A stretch of 38,430 nucleotides of DNA from JBJENW01 sp051880395 (lineage in GTDB: Bacteria > Bacillota > Clostridia > Lachnospirales > Lachnospiraceae). The position numbers and the translations under genes were made by a program. Each line of letters opens with the position of its first letter. Positions within the stretch are counted from its first letter, which is position 1. The stretch spans positions 1 through 38,430 of the forward strand of contig JBJENW010000339.1 in assembly GCA_051880395.1 (NCBI GenBank), written 5' to 3'. Under the pieces are notes generated by a model that was not told where the DNA came from, did no database searches, and saw only the letters and a program-made list of their open reading frames with translations. Below, in pieces: positions 1 to 8,888 of the stretch.

Positions 1-60
1 ACCAGCCGCCCCTGTGCGCATCCCCCGCCGAATCCCGGAAACGTCCGCATAAGAACTAAT
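1..60. other. GC-rich sequence at the left edge
   Basis: The first 50 bases are about 70% G+C (35 of 50 counted), far above the flanking sequence. Plus-strand frames 2 and 3 are open from the edge to stops at 50-52 and 57-59, so this could be the tail of an upstream gene. A short minus-strand frame starting with ATG at about 50 also runs off the edge. Nothing is recognisable in any frame, so this is either a gene end or an intergenic repeat. Confidence 0.3.
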
Positions 61-95
61 AGGATAAATAGAAATTTTTCAACAATGATTGCGGG

Positions 96-124
96 TTGAA
101 TCCTGTAGAAAAATGTTTTATACT
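96..124 (+). promoter_or_regulatory. Sigma-A-type promoter for the MATE-lipoprotein-apbE operon
   Basis: TTGAAT at 96-101 and TATACT at 119-124 are separated by exactly 17 bases. The element lies 33 bases upstream of the ATG at 158 and is the only good match in the leader. No hairpin or riboswitch-like structure follows it. Confidence 0.65.
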
Positions 125-157
125 GAAGAATAGCAAAAAAGAAAGGTATTTGAGAAC

Positions 158-1519
158 ATGTCAAAAGAGAAAAGAGAAAATTCGTTTACAGAAGGTCCTA
201 TTTTTCAGTCTTTGATTCGATTTGCACTTCCCGTTCTGGGTGCGTTGATTTTGCAGGCGGCCTATGGAGCAGTGGATTTGATCGTTGTTGGACAGTTCGG
301 AGATGCGACAAGTATCTCGGCAGTTGGGACCGGAAGCGCATTTATGCAGATGGTGACGTTTATTATCACCAGTTTGGCTATGGGAGCAACTGTGATCATT
401 GGACAACATATCGGAGAAGAAAAACCGAAAGAGGCAGGAAATGCAGTAGGGACAACCATTTGGCTGTTTCTTATTCTAGGAGTGCTCTTAACGGCATTGT
501 TGGAATGTTTTCCGAATGTGATCACAGGAATCATGCAGGTTCCGGCAGAGTCTGTGCAAAAAGCGGTTACATATATTCGAATTTGTTCTGCGGGAATCGT
601 GGTGATCATTGCATATAACGTGATCAGTAGTATCTTGCGAGGTGTCGGAAACGCGAACCTTCCGTTTTTATTTGTGGGGATTGCGTGCGTGGTCAATATC
701 ATCGGGGATTTGTTCTTTGTTGGTGTATGCAAGATGGATGTGGCCGGTGCTGCACTTGCAACAATCCTGGCACAGGGGGTATCGGTGGTTGTTTCCCTTT
801 TTGTACTGAAAAAACAGGATCTGCCGATTACTTTTACCAAAAAACAGTGTCGCCCTTACAAACGAGAATTGAAACTGATCTTACAGGTTGGTCTGCCGAT
901 CGCATTGCAGGAGACACTGACACAGATTTCCTTTTTGGTGATCAACTCGATCATTAACCATATGGGGCTGATGCCGTCGGCAGGTTACGGTGTGGCACAA
1001 AAGATCGTATCTTTTATCATGCTGGTGCCATCATCTGTAATGCAGAGCGTCTCAGCGTTTGTTGCACAGAATGTCGGCGCAGGGAAAAAAGACCGGGCAA
1101 AAAAAGGAATGCGCGTGGCGATGGCAGCCGGTGCCTGCGTCGGAGTGGTGATCTTTTGCGTCGGATTTTTCGGAGGAAGTCTGGTTTCGAGAGCGTTTAC
1201 GCAGGATGCGGCAGTCATTGCGCAAAGTGCAGCATATTTGAAAGGATTTTGCGCGGATTGTATTTTGACCTGTGTATTGTTTAGCAGCATCGGATACTTT
1301 AACGGTTGCGGAAAAAGTCTGCCGGTGATGATTCAGGGAATTACGGCAGCATTTTGTATTCGTATTCCGGTATCCATGTTTATGGCACAGCTGCCACACA
1401 CGTCTTTAATGTATGTAGCGGCGTCTACACCGATTTCCACAGTGTATGGGATCGCGTTTTTTATGATCTGTTTTGCGGTGGAACGGAAAAAAGAACATCA
1501 AAAGTTGAAGGAGGCATAA
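158..1519 (+). CDS. MATE family multidrug efflux transporter
   Basis: This 453-residue membrane protein has the usual length and twelve-segment hydrophobic pattern of the MATE family (two halves of six helices). These proteins export cationic drugs or metabolites in exchange for Na+ or H+. The N-terminal half carries typical MATE sequence: a GPI-F-SLIRFALPV start followed by A-YGAVDLIVVGQF-G, and T-IIGQHIGE near residue 80. The second half begins with a GLPIALQETL segment near residue 245. The ATG at 158 follows a GAAAGG ribosome site. The stop lies one base before the next ATG, so it heads a tightly spaced operon with a lipoprotein and ApbE. The substrate cannot be read from sequence. Confidence 0.95.
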   Translation: MSKEKRENSFTEGPIFQSLIRFALPVLGALILQAAYGAVDLIVVGQFGDATSISAVGTGSAFMQMVTFIITSLAMGATVIIGQHIGEEKPKEAGNAVGTTIWLFLILGVLLTALLECFPNVITGIMQVPAESVQKAVTYIRICSAGIVVIIAYNVISSILRGVGNANLPFLFVGIACVVNIIGDLFFVGVCKMDVAGAALATILAQGVSVVVSLFVLKKQDLPITFTKKQCRPYKRELKLILQVGLPIALQETLTQISFLVINSIINHMGLMPSAGYGVAQKIVSFIMLVPSSVMQSVSAFVAQNVGAGKKDRAKKGMRVAMAAGACVGVVIFCVGFFGGSLVSRAFTQDAAVIAQSAAYLKGFCADCILTCVLFSSIGYFNGCGKSLPVMIQGITAAFCIRIPVSMFMAQLPHTSLMYVAASTPISTVYGIAFFMICFAVERKKEHQKLKEA

Positions 1520-1520
1520 A

Positions 1521-2150
1521 ATGAAGAAAAAAAGAGGAATCGTTGTATGCATGTTACTATGTGCGCTGTCTCTTTGCGGATGCAGCTTAGCGGGGCTTGG
1601 CAGTAAGATCAACGACATCAAAGGAAAACTGAGGGGAAATTCGTTTCAGTGTTATTTTTACACAAATACCGGAGAAAAATTTATGACGGTACAGGGCGAT
1701 AAAATCGGAATGGAATCGAATATCGTGAAGGATACGGAGGTAAAGACAGACGGAAAAGTCAGTGAAGGCTATAGTATGTCTTCGGTTGTCACGATCACAG
1801 TGGATGGAAAACAGATCGAAAACTGTGGAGATACGGTTTTGTTTGAAGAAGAAGGATTAGAACCGGATGCGGATTTTCAGGTACAGGATATTGACAGTGA
1901 AGCATCCGGCCTTGGTGCAAATACATCGATCGCAAATATTGTAAATAAATATAAAAACTATTTTGGAAAATCGAGTGTTGTCATTATTCAAAGTCAGTTA
2001 GGGGATCCAATCTGTGCTTACAGCGGTGATGACGTATATTGGGAAGTATGCGAGGATTTGCCCAAGACAACAAAATTGATGATCGATGGAAAAGCGCTGT
2101 ATATTCATCGTGCAAATTTCCAGATCGTAGACACTGCTTTACTGAAATAA
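1521..2150 (+). CDS. Small secreted lipoprotein, DUF5052-like
   Basis: This 209-residue protein has a lipoprotein signal peptide: Lys/Arg-rich start, hydrophobic core and an L-C-G-C lipobox with the lipidated Cys at residue 21. After cleavage it should sit on the outer face of the membrane. The rest is soluble and beta-rich in character, with no catalytic motif that I recognise. Length and sequence style recall the DUF5052 family of Clostridia; that assignment is from memory and only moderately sure. It starts one base after the MATE stop and ends 12 bases before apbE, so the three genes are probably co-transcribed. A link with flavin transfer by ApbE is possible but unproven. Confidence 0.8.
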   Translation: MKKKRGIVVCMLLCALSLCGCSLAGLGSKINDIKGKLRGNSFQCYFYTNTGEKFMTVQGDKIGMESNIVKDTEVKTDGKVSEGYSMSSVVTITVDGKQIENCGDTVLFEEEGLEPDADFQVQDIDSEASGLGANTSIANIVNKYKNYFGKSSVVIIQSQLGDPICAYSGDDVYWEVCEDLPKTTKLMIDGKALYIHRANFQIVDTALLK

Positions 2151-2162
2151 AGGACAGAAAAG

Positions 2163-3161
2163 ATGAAGAAAAAAGGAATTGCGGCGGTTGGTGTACTGTT
2201 TATGGCGGCATTGATCTTTCTGGCATATAAACAGCAGGAACGAACAGTCACAAAATCCGGATTCTATTTTGATACAGTTATACAGGTGACATTGTATCAT
2301 GGGGAGACGGATCTTTTGGATGGTTGTTTTCAACTGGCTGATCAGTACGAATCGTACTTTAGTACAACAAAAGAAAACAGCGATATTAAAAAGATCAATG
2401 AGGCAGAAAATCAGCCGGTAAAGGTTCATCCGGAAACGGTTGATCTGATTCAAAAAGGACTTGCATTTGGAAAAACGAGTGATGGGCGGTTTGATATTAC
2501 CATCGGGGCACTTTCCTCACTGTGGAATTTTTCAGAAAATAGCGGAGTGGTGCCGGATTCAAAAAAAATAGAGGCGGCATTGCAAACGGTCGATTATCGC
2601 AAAGTAAAAATAGACGGTACAACCGTTGCACTGGAACAAAAAGGCGCAAAAATCGATCTCGGTGGTATCGCAAAAGGATATATTGCGGATCAAATGAAAG
2701 CGTATCTGGTAAAACACGGAGTAAAGGATGGATTGATTAATCTGGGTGGAAATGTTTTGACCATTGGGGATCATGAAAAAAATGGATATCACATCGGTAT
2801 TCAAAAACCGTTCGATGAAAATGGAGTAGCAGCTGCGGCAGTGACAGTAAAAGACCAGACGGTTGTTTCTTCCGGTGTATATCAGCGTTATTTTTATGTG
2901 GGAAAGAAATTGTACCATCACTTGCTGGACACAGCGAGCGGGTACCCGATTGACAATCACCTGCAAGGTGTGAGTGTCATTTGTGATCAGTCGGTCAATG
3001 GGGATGCGTATAGTACGATCGCATTTTCTCTCGGGCTGAAAGACGGAATGAAATTTGTGGAACAGACAGATGGTCTGGAGGCAATATTTTTGACGGATGA
3101 CGGGAAAGTACATACTTCCTCGGGTATCGGAGAAAAAATTCCGATCGATTTTCCAAAATAA
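2163..3161 (+). CDS. apbE: FAD:protein FMN transferase (ApbE family)
   Basis: ApbE enzymes use FAD to attach FMN covalently to a Thr of target flavoproteins, usually outside the cytoplasm. The 332-residue product has an N-terminal membrane segment (residues 5-21) without a convincing lipobox, so it is probably membrane-anchored. Family motifs are present in order: FDITIGALSSLW near residue 107, DLGGIAKGY near residue 165, LINLGGNV near residue 190, and LLDTASGYP near residue 257, whose Asp and Thr belong to the Mg2+ site. Its length is normal. The ATG at 2163 follows AGGACAG. It is third in the MATE operon. No Rnf or FMN-binding target protein is encoded in the window, so its substrate is unknown. 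Confidence 0.95.
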   Translation: MKKKGIAAVGVLFMAALIFLAYKQQERTVTKSGFYFDTVIQVTLYHGETDLLDGCFQLADQYESYFSTTKENSDIKKINEAENQPVKVHPETVDLIQKGLAFGKTSDGRFDITIGALSSLWNFSENSGVVPDSKKIEAALQTVDYRKVKIDGTTVALEQKGAKIDLGGIAKGYIADQMKAYLVKHGVKDGLINLGGNVLTIGDHEKNGYHIGIQKPFDENGVAAAAVTVKDQTVVSSGVYQRYFYVGKKLYHHLLDTASGYPIDNHLQGVSVICDQSVNGDAYSTIAFSLGLKDGMKFVEQTDGLEAIFLTDDGKVHTSSGIGEKIPIDFPK

Positions 3162-3233
3162 CGGTGATTTTTTTGCATAAATATGGTAAAGTCTAAAGCA
3201 GAATCGATATAAAAAGCGGAAAAGAGGTTAAAA

Positions 3234-4079
3234 ATGAAGACAGACAGGATGAAAGAGAAAAAGAGAGTGGTCATTAAGATCGGTTCGTCTTCTTTGAATC
3301 ATGAAGCAACAGGAAATTTGAATTTTACAAAATTGGAACGTCTGGTGCGAGAATTGTGTGACCTGCGTAATCAGGGAATCGATGTGTGCCTGGTCAGCTC
3401 CGGCGCGATCGCTGTCGGACGAAAGAGTATCGGGTTGAAAGAACGGCCCCAGGATATTTCCATGAAGCAGGCATGCGCGGCAGTCGGACAGGCCAGCCTG
3501 ATGATGACGTATCAAAAAATGTTTGCGGAATATCATCAGATCGCAGGTCAGGTTCTGATGACGAAAAATACGGTTTTAAATAATGTTTCCAGAAAAAATG
3601 CACAAAATACATTTGAAAGACTATTTGAACTGGGAGTAATTCCAATCGTAAATGAGAATGATACGGTATCCACGTATGAAATGCAGTTTGGTGATAACGA
3701 TACCCTTTCTGCAATCGTAGCGTCTCTGGTCGGAGCGGATCTGTTGATCTTATTATCGGATATTGACGGACTGTTTACAGATGATCCGCATAAAAATCCA
3801 AAGGCGGAGAGAATCGATGTTGTGGATAAGATTGATGATGCACTTTTAAATATGGGAAAAGGCAGTACCGGAAGTGATGTCGGAACCGGCGGCATGGCGA
3901 CAAAGCTGACTGCGGCGCAGATTGCAACGATGTCCGGAGCGGATATGATCATTACAAACGGAGCAGATGTCGGTGTGATTCACGAAATATTTGAAGGTGA
4001 TTTTATAGGAACACTGTTTTTAGAGCACAAAGATGAAGATTTTTATATCGCGGATTATATAGAGGCAAGTATTGGTTAG
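3234..4079 (+). CDS. proB: Glutamate 5-kinase
   Basis: ProB phosphorylates glutamate with ATP, the first step of proline synthesis. The 281-residue protein shows amino-acid-kinase motifs: VVIKIGSSSL at the N-terminus, VSSGAIAVG near residue 55, NENDTVS near residue 140, and a GTGGMATKL segment near residue 220. It ends after the kinase domain, so the C-terminal PUA domain of E. coli ProB (367 residues) is absent, as in many Firmicutes. I chose the ATG at 3234 because AAGAGG lies 6-11 bases upstream; the ATG at 3249 has a weaker site. ProA lies 830 bp downstream with two other genes between. No T-box leader is visible in the 72 bp upstream. Confidence 0.95.
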   Translation: MKTDRMKEKKRVVIKIGSSSLNHEATGNLNFTKLERLVRELCDLRNQGIDVCLVSSGAIAVGRKSIGLKERPQDISMKQACAAVGQASLMMTYQKMFAEYHQIAGQVLMTKNTVLNNVSRKNAQNTFERLFELGVIPIVNENDTVSTYEMQFGDNDTLSAIVASLVGADLLILLSDIDGLFTDDPHKNPKAERIDVVDKIDDALLNMGKGSTGSDVGTGGMATKLTAAQIATMSGADMIITNGADVGVIHEIFEGDFIGTLFLEHKDEDFYIADYIEASIG

Positions 4080-4093
4080 AAAAGGAGAAACAA

Positions 4094-4315
4094 ATGGATC
4101 AAAAAGGAATTGACCGCATCAACGAACTGGCACACAAGGCAAAGGCAGAAGGATTGACGAAGGCGGAAAAAGAGGAGCAGGCGATCTTGCGTCAGCAGTT
4201 TATAGCAGATATTAAGGCAAATGTCAGAAATCAGCTGAATAATATTGATATGGTACAGGAAGACGGGACCATCGAGAATCTGGGTGAGAAATATGGAAAG
4301 CGAAAAGCAGATTAG
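4094..4315 (+). CDS. DUF896 (YnzC/UPF0291) small protein
   Basis: This 73-residue, highly charged helical protein matches the DUF896 family, whose Bacillus member is YnzC. Typical features are the IDRINELAHKAK start, the GLTKAEKEEQ turn and a QFIADIKANVRNQL helix; the known fold is a short helical bundle. Its function is not established. The ATG at 4094 follows AAAAGGAG. Its last 23 bases overlap the start of the 5-formyl-THF cyclo-ligase gene in another frame, which points to translational coupling. Confidence 0.93.
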   Translation: MDQKGIDRINELAHKAKAEGLTKAEKEEQAILRQQFIADIKANVRNQLNNIDMVQEDGTIENLGEKYGKRKAD

Positions 4316-4826
4316 AACGCTACATAAACAGCAGCGCATGGCGATGTCAGAAGAAGAGGTCAGAGATCACTCCAAAGAGATTTGTCTTAAGCTGGAGAAA
4401 CTGCCAGAAGTGCAGAAAAAGGAGCGGTTTTATTTTTATTTTCCGTGCAGAAAGGAAGTCAATCTGCTTCCTTTGGCAGAAAAACTGCTCAGTGCAGGTA
4501 AAAGAGCAGCATTTCCGCGTGTGGAGGGCGACACGATGGAATTTTACGAGGTGAAATCCCTGGACGATTTTTCGGAGGGGAGCTTTCACATTATGGAACC
4601 GATCAAAACTGTGCCCGTAGAATGGGAGGATGCGGTGGTATTCGTCCCCGGACTTGTGTTTGATACAAAAGGAAACCGCCTGGGATATGGAAGAGGTTAT
4701 TATGACCGGTATTTTCATACACATACAGTTTCATATAAGATCGGGATTGCTTACGCACATCAGATAGAGCCGTCCCTGGATGCGAAAGCGTGGGATGTGC
4801 CAATGGATCTTGTCGTAACAGAATAA
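4293..4826 (+). CDS. 5-formyltetrahydrofolate cyclo-ligase
   Basis: This enzyme (5,10-methenyl-THF synthetase) uses ATP to convert 5-formyl-THF to 5,10-methenyl-THF, returning a stored folate to the one-carbon pool. The 177-residue protein has the N-terminal IR-L-KQQR-AMS pattern, the FYFPCRKEVN segment near residue 45, and the C-terminal signature GNRLGYGRGYYDR near residue 130 that forms the nucleotide site. I chose the ATG at 4293, which gives the normal family length and has GGGTGAG just upstream. The open frame extends to an earlier ATG at 4245, but that part overlaps DUF896 coding sequence and lacks family character. It sits between proB and proA, with no obvious metabolic link to proline. 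Confidence 0.94.
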   Translation: MESEKQIRTLHKQQRMAMSEEEVRDHSKEICLKLEKLPEVQKKERFYFYFPCRKEVNLLPLAEKLLSAGKRAAFPRVEGDTMEFYEVKSLDDFSEGSFHIMEPIKTVPVEWEDAVVFVPGLVFDTKGNRLGYGRGYYDRYFHTHTVSYKIGIAYAHQIEPSLDAKAWDVPMDLVVTE

Positions 4827-4908
4827 ATGTACGCTCAAAGACCCTGTAGTTTAAGAGCGAATGTAGGGAAGAATTCGAGCGGACAGGAGAAAGGAAAGAG
4901 GGATAAAG

Positions 4909-6177
4909 ATGGAATTAAAAGAAATCGGAATACATGCAAAAGAAGTTGTGCATGTGGCAGCAAACTTGACAACCGTAGAAAAAAATAATGTGTTGATACA
5001 GGTCGCAAAGGATTTGGTAGATCATACCGCAGAAATCCTTGAGGCAAATGCGATCGATCTGGAAAATGGGCGGAAGAATCAGATGCCGGAAGGGCTTTTA
5101 GATCGTTTAAAATTAGACGAGAAACGAATCGAGCAGATTGCAGAAGGGTTACGTCAGGTGGCGGATTTAGAGGATCCGATCGGTCGTGTGGATTCGATGA
5201 AGAAACGGCCGAACGGTTTGAAGATCGGGCAGGTGCGTGTTCCACTTGGAGTCATTGGTATGATCTATGAGTCACGCCCAAATGTGACGGCGGATGCATT
5301 CGGACTCTGTTTTAAAACAGGAAATGTCGTGATCTTAAAAGGCGGAAGCGATGCGATCCACTCGAATCAGGCAATCGTAAACAGCATTCAGCAGACGTTA
5401 GAAACATTTGGACTTTCGAAATATCTGATTCAGCTGATCGAAGCGACAGACCGCGAGACAACGACTGCGTTTATGAAAATGAATGAATACATTGACGTAT
5501 TGATCCCACGCGGCGGTGCCGGACTGATCCGTGCAGTGGTAAACAATGCAACGGTTCCGGTGATTGAAACAGGTACCGGAAACTGTCATATTTTCGTGGA
5601 TGAGAGCGCGGATCTTGATATGGCGGTCGATATCATTTTCAATGCGAAAACACAGCGTATCGGTGTCTGCAATGCCTGCGAATCCATTGTTGTACATGAA
5701 AATATCGTAAAAGAATTCATGCCGCTTTTGGCGAAACGCCTGAAGGAAAAAGATGTGGAAGTGCGCGGGGATGCATCGGTACTTTCGGCTGTAGGATCTT
5801 CGGATCAGAAGGAGCTTTGTACGGTGACAGAGGCAGCCGAAGAAGACTGGGGAACCGAATATCTCGACTACATCTTGTCGGCTAAGACTGTAAAAAATGT
5901 GGATGAGGCGATCGCGCATATCAACAAATATAATACCGGACATTCCGAGGCGATCATTACAGAAAACTATTCGAACGCAGAGAAATTTTTAAATGAAGTG
6001 GATGCGGCTTGTGTTTATGTCAATGCGTCAACGCGGTTTACGGACGGTTTTGAGTTTGGATTCGGTGCAGAGATCGGAATCAGCACACAGAAACTGCATG
6101 CGAGAGGACCGATGGGATTAGAGGCACTGACCAGCACAAAATATATCATTTATGGAAACGGACAGATCCGGCCATAG
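4909..6177 (+). CDS. proA: Gamma-glutamyl phosphate reductase
   Basis: ProA reduces glutamyl-5-phosphate with NADPH to glutamate semialdehyde, the second step of proline synthesis. The 422-residue protein has the normal length and the aldehyde-dehydrogenase-like fold: VPLGVIGMIYESRPNVT near residue 110, a GGSDAIHSNQA segment near 145, IPRGGAGLIR near 200 and the catalytic Cys in RIGVCNACES near residue 254. The C-terminal FTDGFEFGFGAEIGIST segment is also characteristic. The ATG at 4909 follows AAAGAGGGATAAAG. It ends just before a strong terminator and is the last gene of the proB-DUF896-cyclo-ligase-proA run. An 82-bp gap lies upstream with no clear promoter. Confidence 0.96.
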   Translation: MELKEIGIHAKEVVHVAANLTTVEKNNVLIQVAKDLVDHTAEILEANAIDLENGRKNQMPEGLLDRLKLDEKRIEQIAEGLRQVADLEDPIGRVDSMKKRPNGLKIGQVRVPLGVIGMIYESRPNVTADAFGLCFKTGNVVILKGGSDAIHSNQAIVNSIQQTLETFGLSKYLIQLIEATDRETTTAFMKMNEYIDVLIPRGGAGLIRAVVNNATVPVIETGTGNCHIFVDESADLDMAVDIIFNAKTQRIGVCNACESIVVHENIVKEFMPLLAKRLKEKDVEVRGDASVLSAVGSSDQKELCTVTEAAEEDWGTEYLDYILSAKTVKNVDEAIAHINKYNTGHSEAIITENYSNAEKFLNEVDAACVYVNASTRFTDGFEFGFGAEIGISTQKLHARGPMGLEALTSTKYIIYGNGQIRP

Positions 6178-6210
6178 AGTTGTCAATTTTTACTGAATAA
6201 AAATGCTAAA

Positions 6211-6265
6211 AGCAGGTTCTTATCGGATGAAAAATACAAAAAACTGGTAAGAAACCTGTTTTTTT
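6211..6265 (+). terminator. Rho-independent terminator after proA
   Basis: The arms GCAGGTTCTTATC (from 6212) and GGTAAGAAACCTGT (6246-6259) pair with one bulged base and one G-U pair. Seven T residues follow (6259-6265). It separates the proline operon from the cellulase gene. Confidence 0.85.
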
Positions 6266-6267
6266 GG

Positions 6268-6296
6268 TTGACATAGTTTTAGGTATGGCTTAGAAT
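6268..6296 (+). promoter_or_regulatory. Sigma-A promoter for the GH48 cellulase gene
   Basis: A perfect -35 box TTGACA (6268-6273) is followed after 17 bases by TAGAAT (6291-6296). A second possible -10 box, TATAAT at 6310-6315, lacks a good -35 partner. The untranslated leader would be about 90 bases and contains a T-rich run and AAGGAGG at 6381-6387. No cre-like operator is evident. Confidence 0.8.
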
Positions 6297-6397
6297 AAGA
6301 AAGAGATTCTATAATAGCAGCTGTCGTTTGTTTTTTTTTGAATGGCAGCAGACTGTTAAGTCATCTTTGGATGGAGGAAAAAGGAGGAAGCAACAGA

Positions 6398-8711
6398 ATG
6401 AAAAAACGTTTTTTAGGAAAACGCTTCGTGGGTGTATGTCTGACAACTGCCATGGCTGTTACGCAGACATTGTCAACCGTACCTGTTTATGCCGCGAATC
6501 AGAATCAGACCGGCGAACAGGCAAACGAAGAAGCACCGACAGGTGCAGCGGTAACAAACAAAGATCGTTGTAATGAATTGTATGATATCATTACAGATCC
6601 AAAAACGGGATATTATGATAAAAACGGTATTCCGTATCATTCCATCGAGAAACTGATGATCGAGGCACCGGATTATGGTCATGAATCCACGAGTGAGGCA
6701 GCCAGCTATGATGTATGGCTGAAAGCAATTCACGGAAAAATGACAGGTGATTATTCTGGAATTGACAAATCATGGAAAATGATCAACAACTATTTTATTC
6801 CGACAGATGCAGATCAGCCATCCGGTGGTTACAATGCGAGCAGTCCGGCTACCTATGCAGATGAGTATGAAGTACCGTCGAAGTATCCAAGTAAGCTGGG
6901 TGGACAATCTGGACAGGATCCGTTGTATCAGGAATTGAAGTCTTCTTACAATACAGATACCATGTATGGTATGCATTGGCTGGTCGATGTAGATAACTTC
7001 TTTGGATTCGGAAAACGTGGAAATGTGGAAGATAAGAGTGCCGTTCCGGTTTATATCAATACATTCCAGCGTGGAAAGATGGAAGGATGCTGGAATACGA
7101 TTCCACAGCCGTCCTGGGAAATATATCAGGCAGGTATTCCTGGCATGGGATATCTTCCGTATTTTACAACGGAAGCAAGCGGTCCGTCTGCAAAACAGTG
7201 GCGTTATACGATCGCATCGGATGCAGATGCCCGTGTTGTTCAGGCAATGTATCGTGCAAAAGAATGGGCAAAAGAAGACGGGAAGACACTCTCTGCTGAG
7301 TCCATCAGTAATACTGCAAAATTGGGTGATTATCTGAGATACTCCATGTATGATAAATATTTCAGAAAAGTCGGAGATGGAAAACAGACAGCTCAGGGAA
7401 AAGATTCCTGTATGTACCTGCTTTCCTGGTATTACGCATGGGGCGGTGATATCAATGGTCAGTGGAGCTGGAGAATCGGAAGCAGCCATTCTCACTTTGG
7501 CTACCAGAATCCGTTCGCAGCATGGGTATTGTCGGAGGACAGCACCGGATTTGTACCGAAATCATCCACTGCACAGACAGACTGGGAGAAGAGTTATGAT
7601 ACACAGTTAGATTTCTATCAGTGGCTGCAGTCTGCAGAAGGTGGTATCGCCGGTGGTGCGACAAACTCCTGGAACGGACGTTATGAGGATATTCCGTCTA
7701 ATGTCAGCACATTCCATGGTATGGCATATCAGGAGCACCCGGTATATTCGAATCCGGGAAGTAACCAGTGGTTTGGTATGCAGTGCTGGTCAATGCAGCG
7801 TATTGCCGAAGTATATTATGAAACCGGTAATAAAAAAGCAAAAGCATTGATGGACAAATGGGTAGAATGGGTAGAATCTATCTTACATATGAATAGTGAT
7901 GATGAGTATCTGCCAAGTAACCTGGATTGGGAAGGACAGCCGGATACCTGGACAGGAGAATATACCGGAAACCCGAACCTTCATGTAAAAGTCAGAGATT
8001 ATGGACATGATGTAGGTTGTAGTGCATCGCTTGCAAATACGTTGGCTTATTATGCAGCTGCTCAGAAGAAATACGATAAAGACGCAGATTATCAGAAACA
8101 TGTTGATGTTGCTCAGCAGCTTTTGGATAAGATCTGGACATACAGAGACGAAAAAGGTATCGGTGATGTATCCAAATGGGACAAAGATAAAATTGATTTG
8201 TTCTATGCTCCATATGAAGAGAGTGCAGATGGAACAGTTGTAAAAGGTGTATATGTACCGGATAATCTTGCAAACGGTAAGATGCCTTATGGAGATGCAA
8301 TTGCTCCGGGATCTTCTTTCTATGATCTTCGTAAAAATGCATTTGCGGCAGAAGTGAAACGGGAAAAAGCAGCTGGTACCGATAAAGAAGATGGTTCCTT
8401 GACCTATTGTATGGAAAAACTGGAAAATAAAGAGGAATTTAGTATTACATATCATCGTTTCTGGGCAAATGCTGAGGCAGCAATCGCTTATGGTGTTATG
8501 GCAGATTTATTCCCGGAAAGCGATGGAAGTGATACGCCATCTACACCAAGCACAGACAAACCAAGTTCCGGAAGCAATGAAACAAGTAATGGAAGTCAGA
8601 GTGGTTCGAATAACCATGAAGGAAGCAACGGAAGCCAGAGTGGCTCAAACAACCACGAAGGAAGCAATGGAAGCCAGAGCGGTTCAAGCAACCATGAAGG
8701 AAGCAATGGAA
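6398..8711 (+). CDS. Secreted GH48 cellulase, N-terminal part (gene interrupted by assembly gap)
   Basis: GH48 enzymes are processive cellobiohydrolases that attack cellulose chains from the reducing end. The chosen ATG at 6398 has AAGGAGG upstream and begins a signal peptide ending V-Y-A near residue 32. The catalytic domain covers about residues 55-708. Diagnostic sequence includes EAPDYGHESTSEA at 89-101, YDVWLKAIHGKMTGD at 104-118, YGMHWLVDVDN at 190-200 and ASDADARV at 273-280. By recalled alignment to CelF of Clostridium cellulolyticum, E100 matches the proton donor Glu55; the catalytic Asp is probably one of those in ASDADAR. A Ser/Gly/Asn linker of 13-residue repeats follows and runs into the N gap. 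No dockerin or CBM3 is seen. The protein continues in the part beginning at 8812. Confidence 0.95.
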
Positions 8712-8888
8712 NNNNNNNNNNNNNNNNNNNNNNNNNNNNNNNNNNNNNNNNNNNNNNNNNNNNNNNNNNNNNNNNNNNNNNNNNNNNNNNNNNNNNNNNN
8801 NNNNNNNNNNNGAAGCAGCGGAAGCCAGGGCGGTTCAAGCAACCATGAAGGAAGCAGCGGAAGCCAAGGTGGATCAAATAATCAGGGA
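8591..8888 (+). repeat. 39-bp tandem repeat encoding a 13-residue linker unit
   Basis: Three whole units start at 8591, 8630 and 8669, each encoding G-S-(N/Q-rich)-S-G-S-x-N-H-E-G-S-N. A fourth unit is cut after four bases by the gap. After the gap, one full unit starts at 8820 and a degenerate one at 8859, with a GGSSNHE variant. The units differ at a few third-codon positions and at Asn/Ser and Ser/Gly positions. The array is a flexible spacer between the GH48 domain and the BIG2 tail. Confidence 0.9.
8712..8811. other. Assembly gap of 100 N inside the linker repeat
   Basis: Exactly 100 N are present, the usual placeholder for a gap of unknown size. The last four known bases begin a 39-bp unit and the first eight after the gap finish one. 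If the array is regular, the missing sequence is therefore 27 + 39n bases. That keeps the reading frame, whereas 100 N shifts it by one. Confidence 0.95.

Noticed and set aside
3162..3233. T-box or other riboswitch before proB
   Set aside because: The 72-base space is too short and has no specifier hairpin or terminator structure.
4827..4908. Terminator between the cyclo-ligase gene and proA
   Set aside because: Only a 5-bp CGCTC/GAGCG stem with a long loop and no T run is present.
8469..8811. Start of a separate gene before the N gap, leading into the BIG2/FN3 region
   Set aside because: This frame overlaps the end of the GH48 domain and the repeat out of frame and yields Met/Glu/Ala-rich nonsense. 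It joins the tail only because of the 100-N placeholder.
8591..8888. CRISPR-like array
   Set aside because: The units are directly joined 39-bp coding repeats without spacers.
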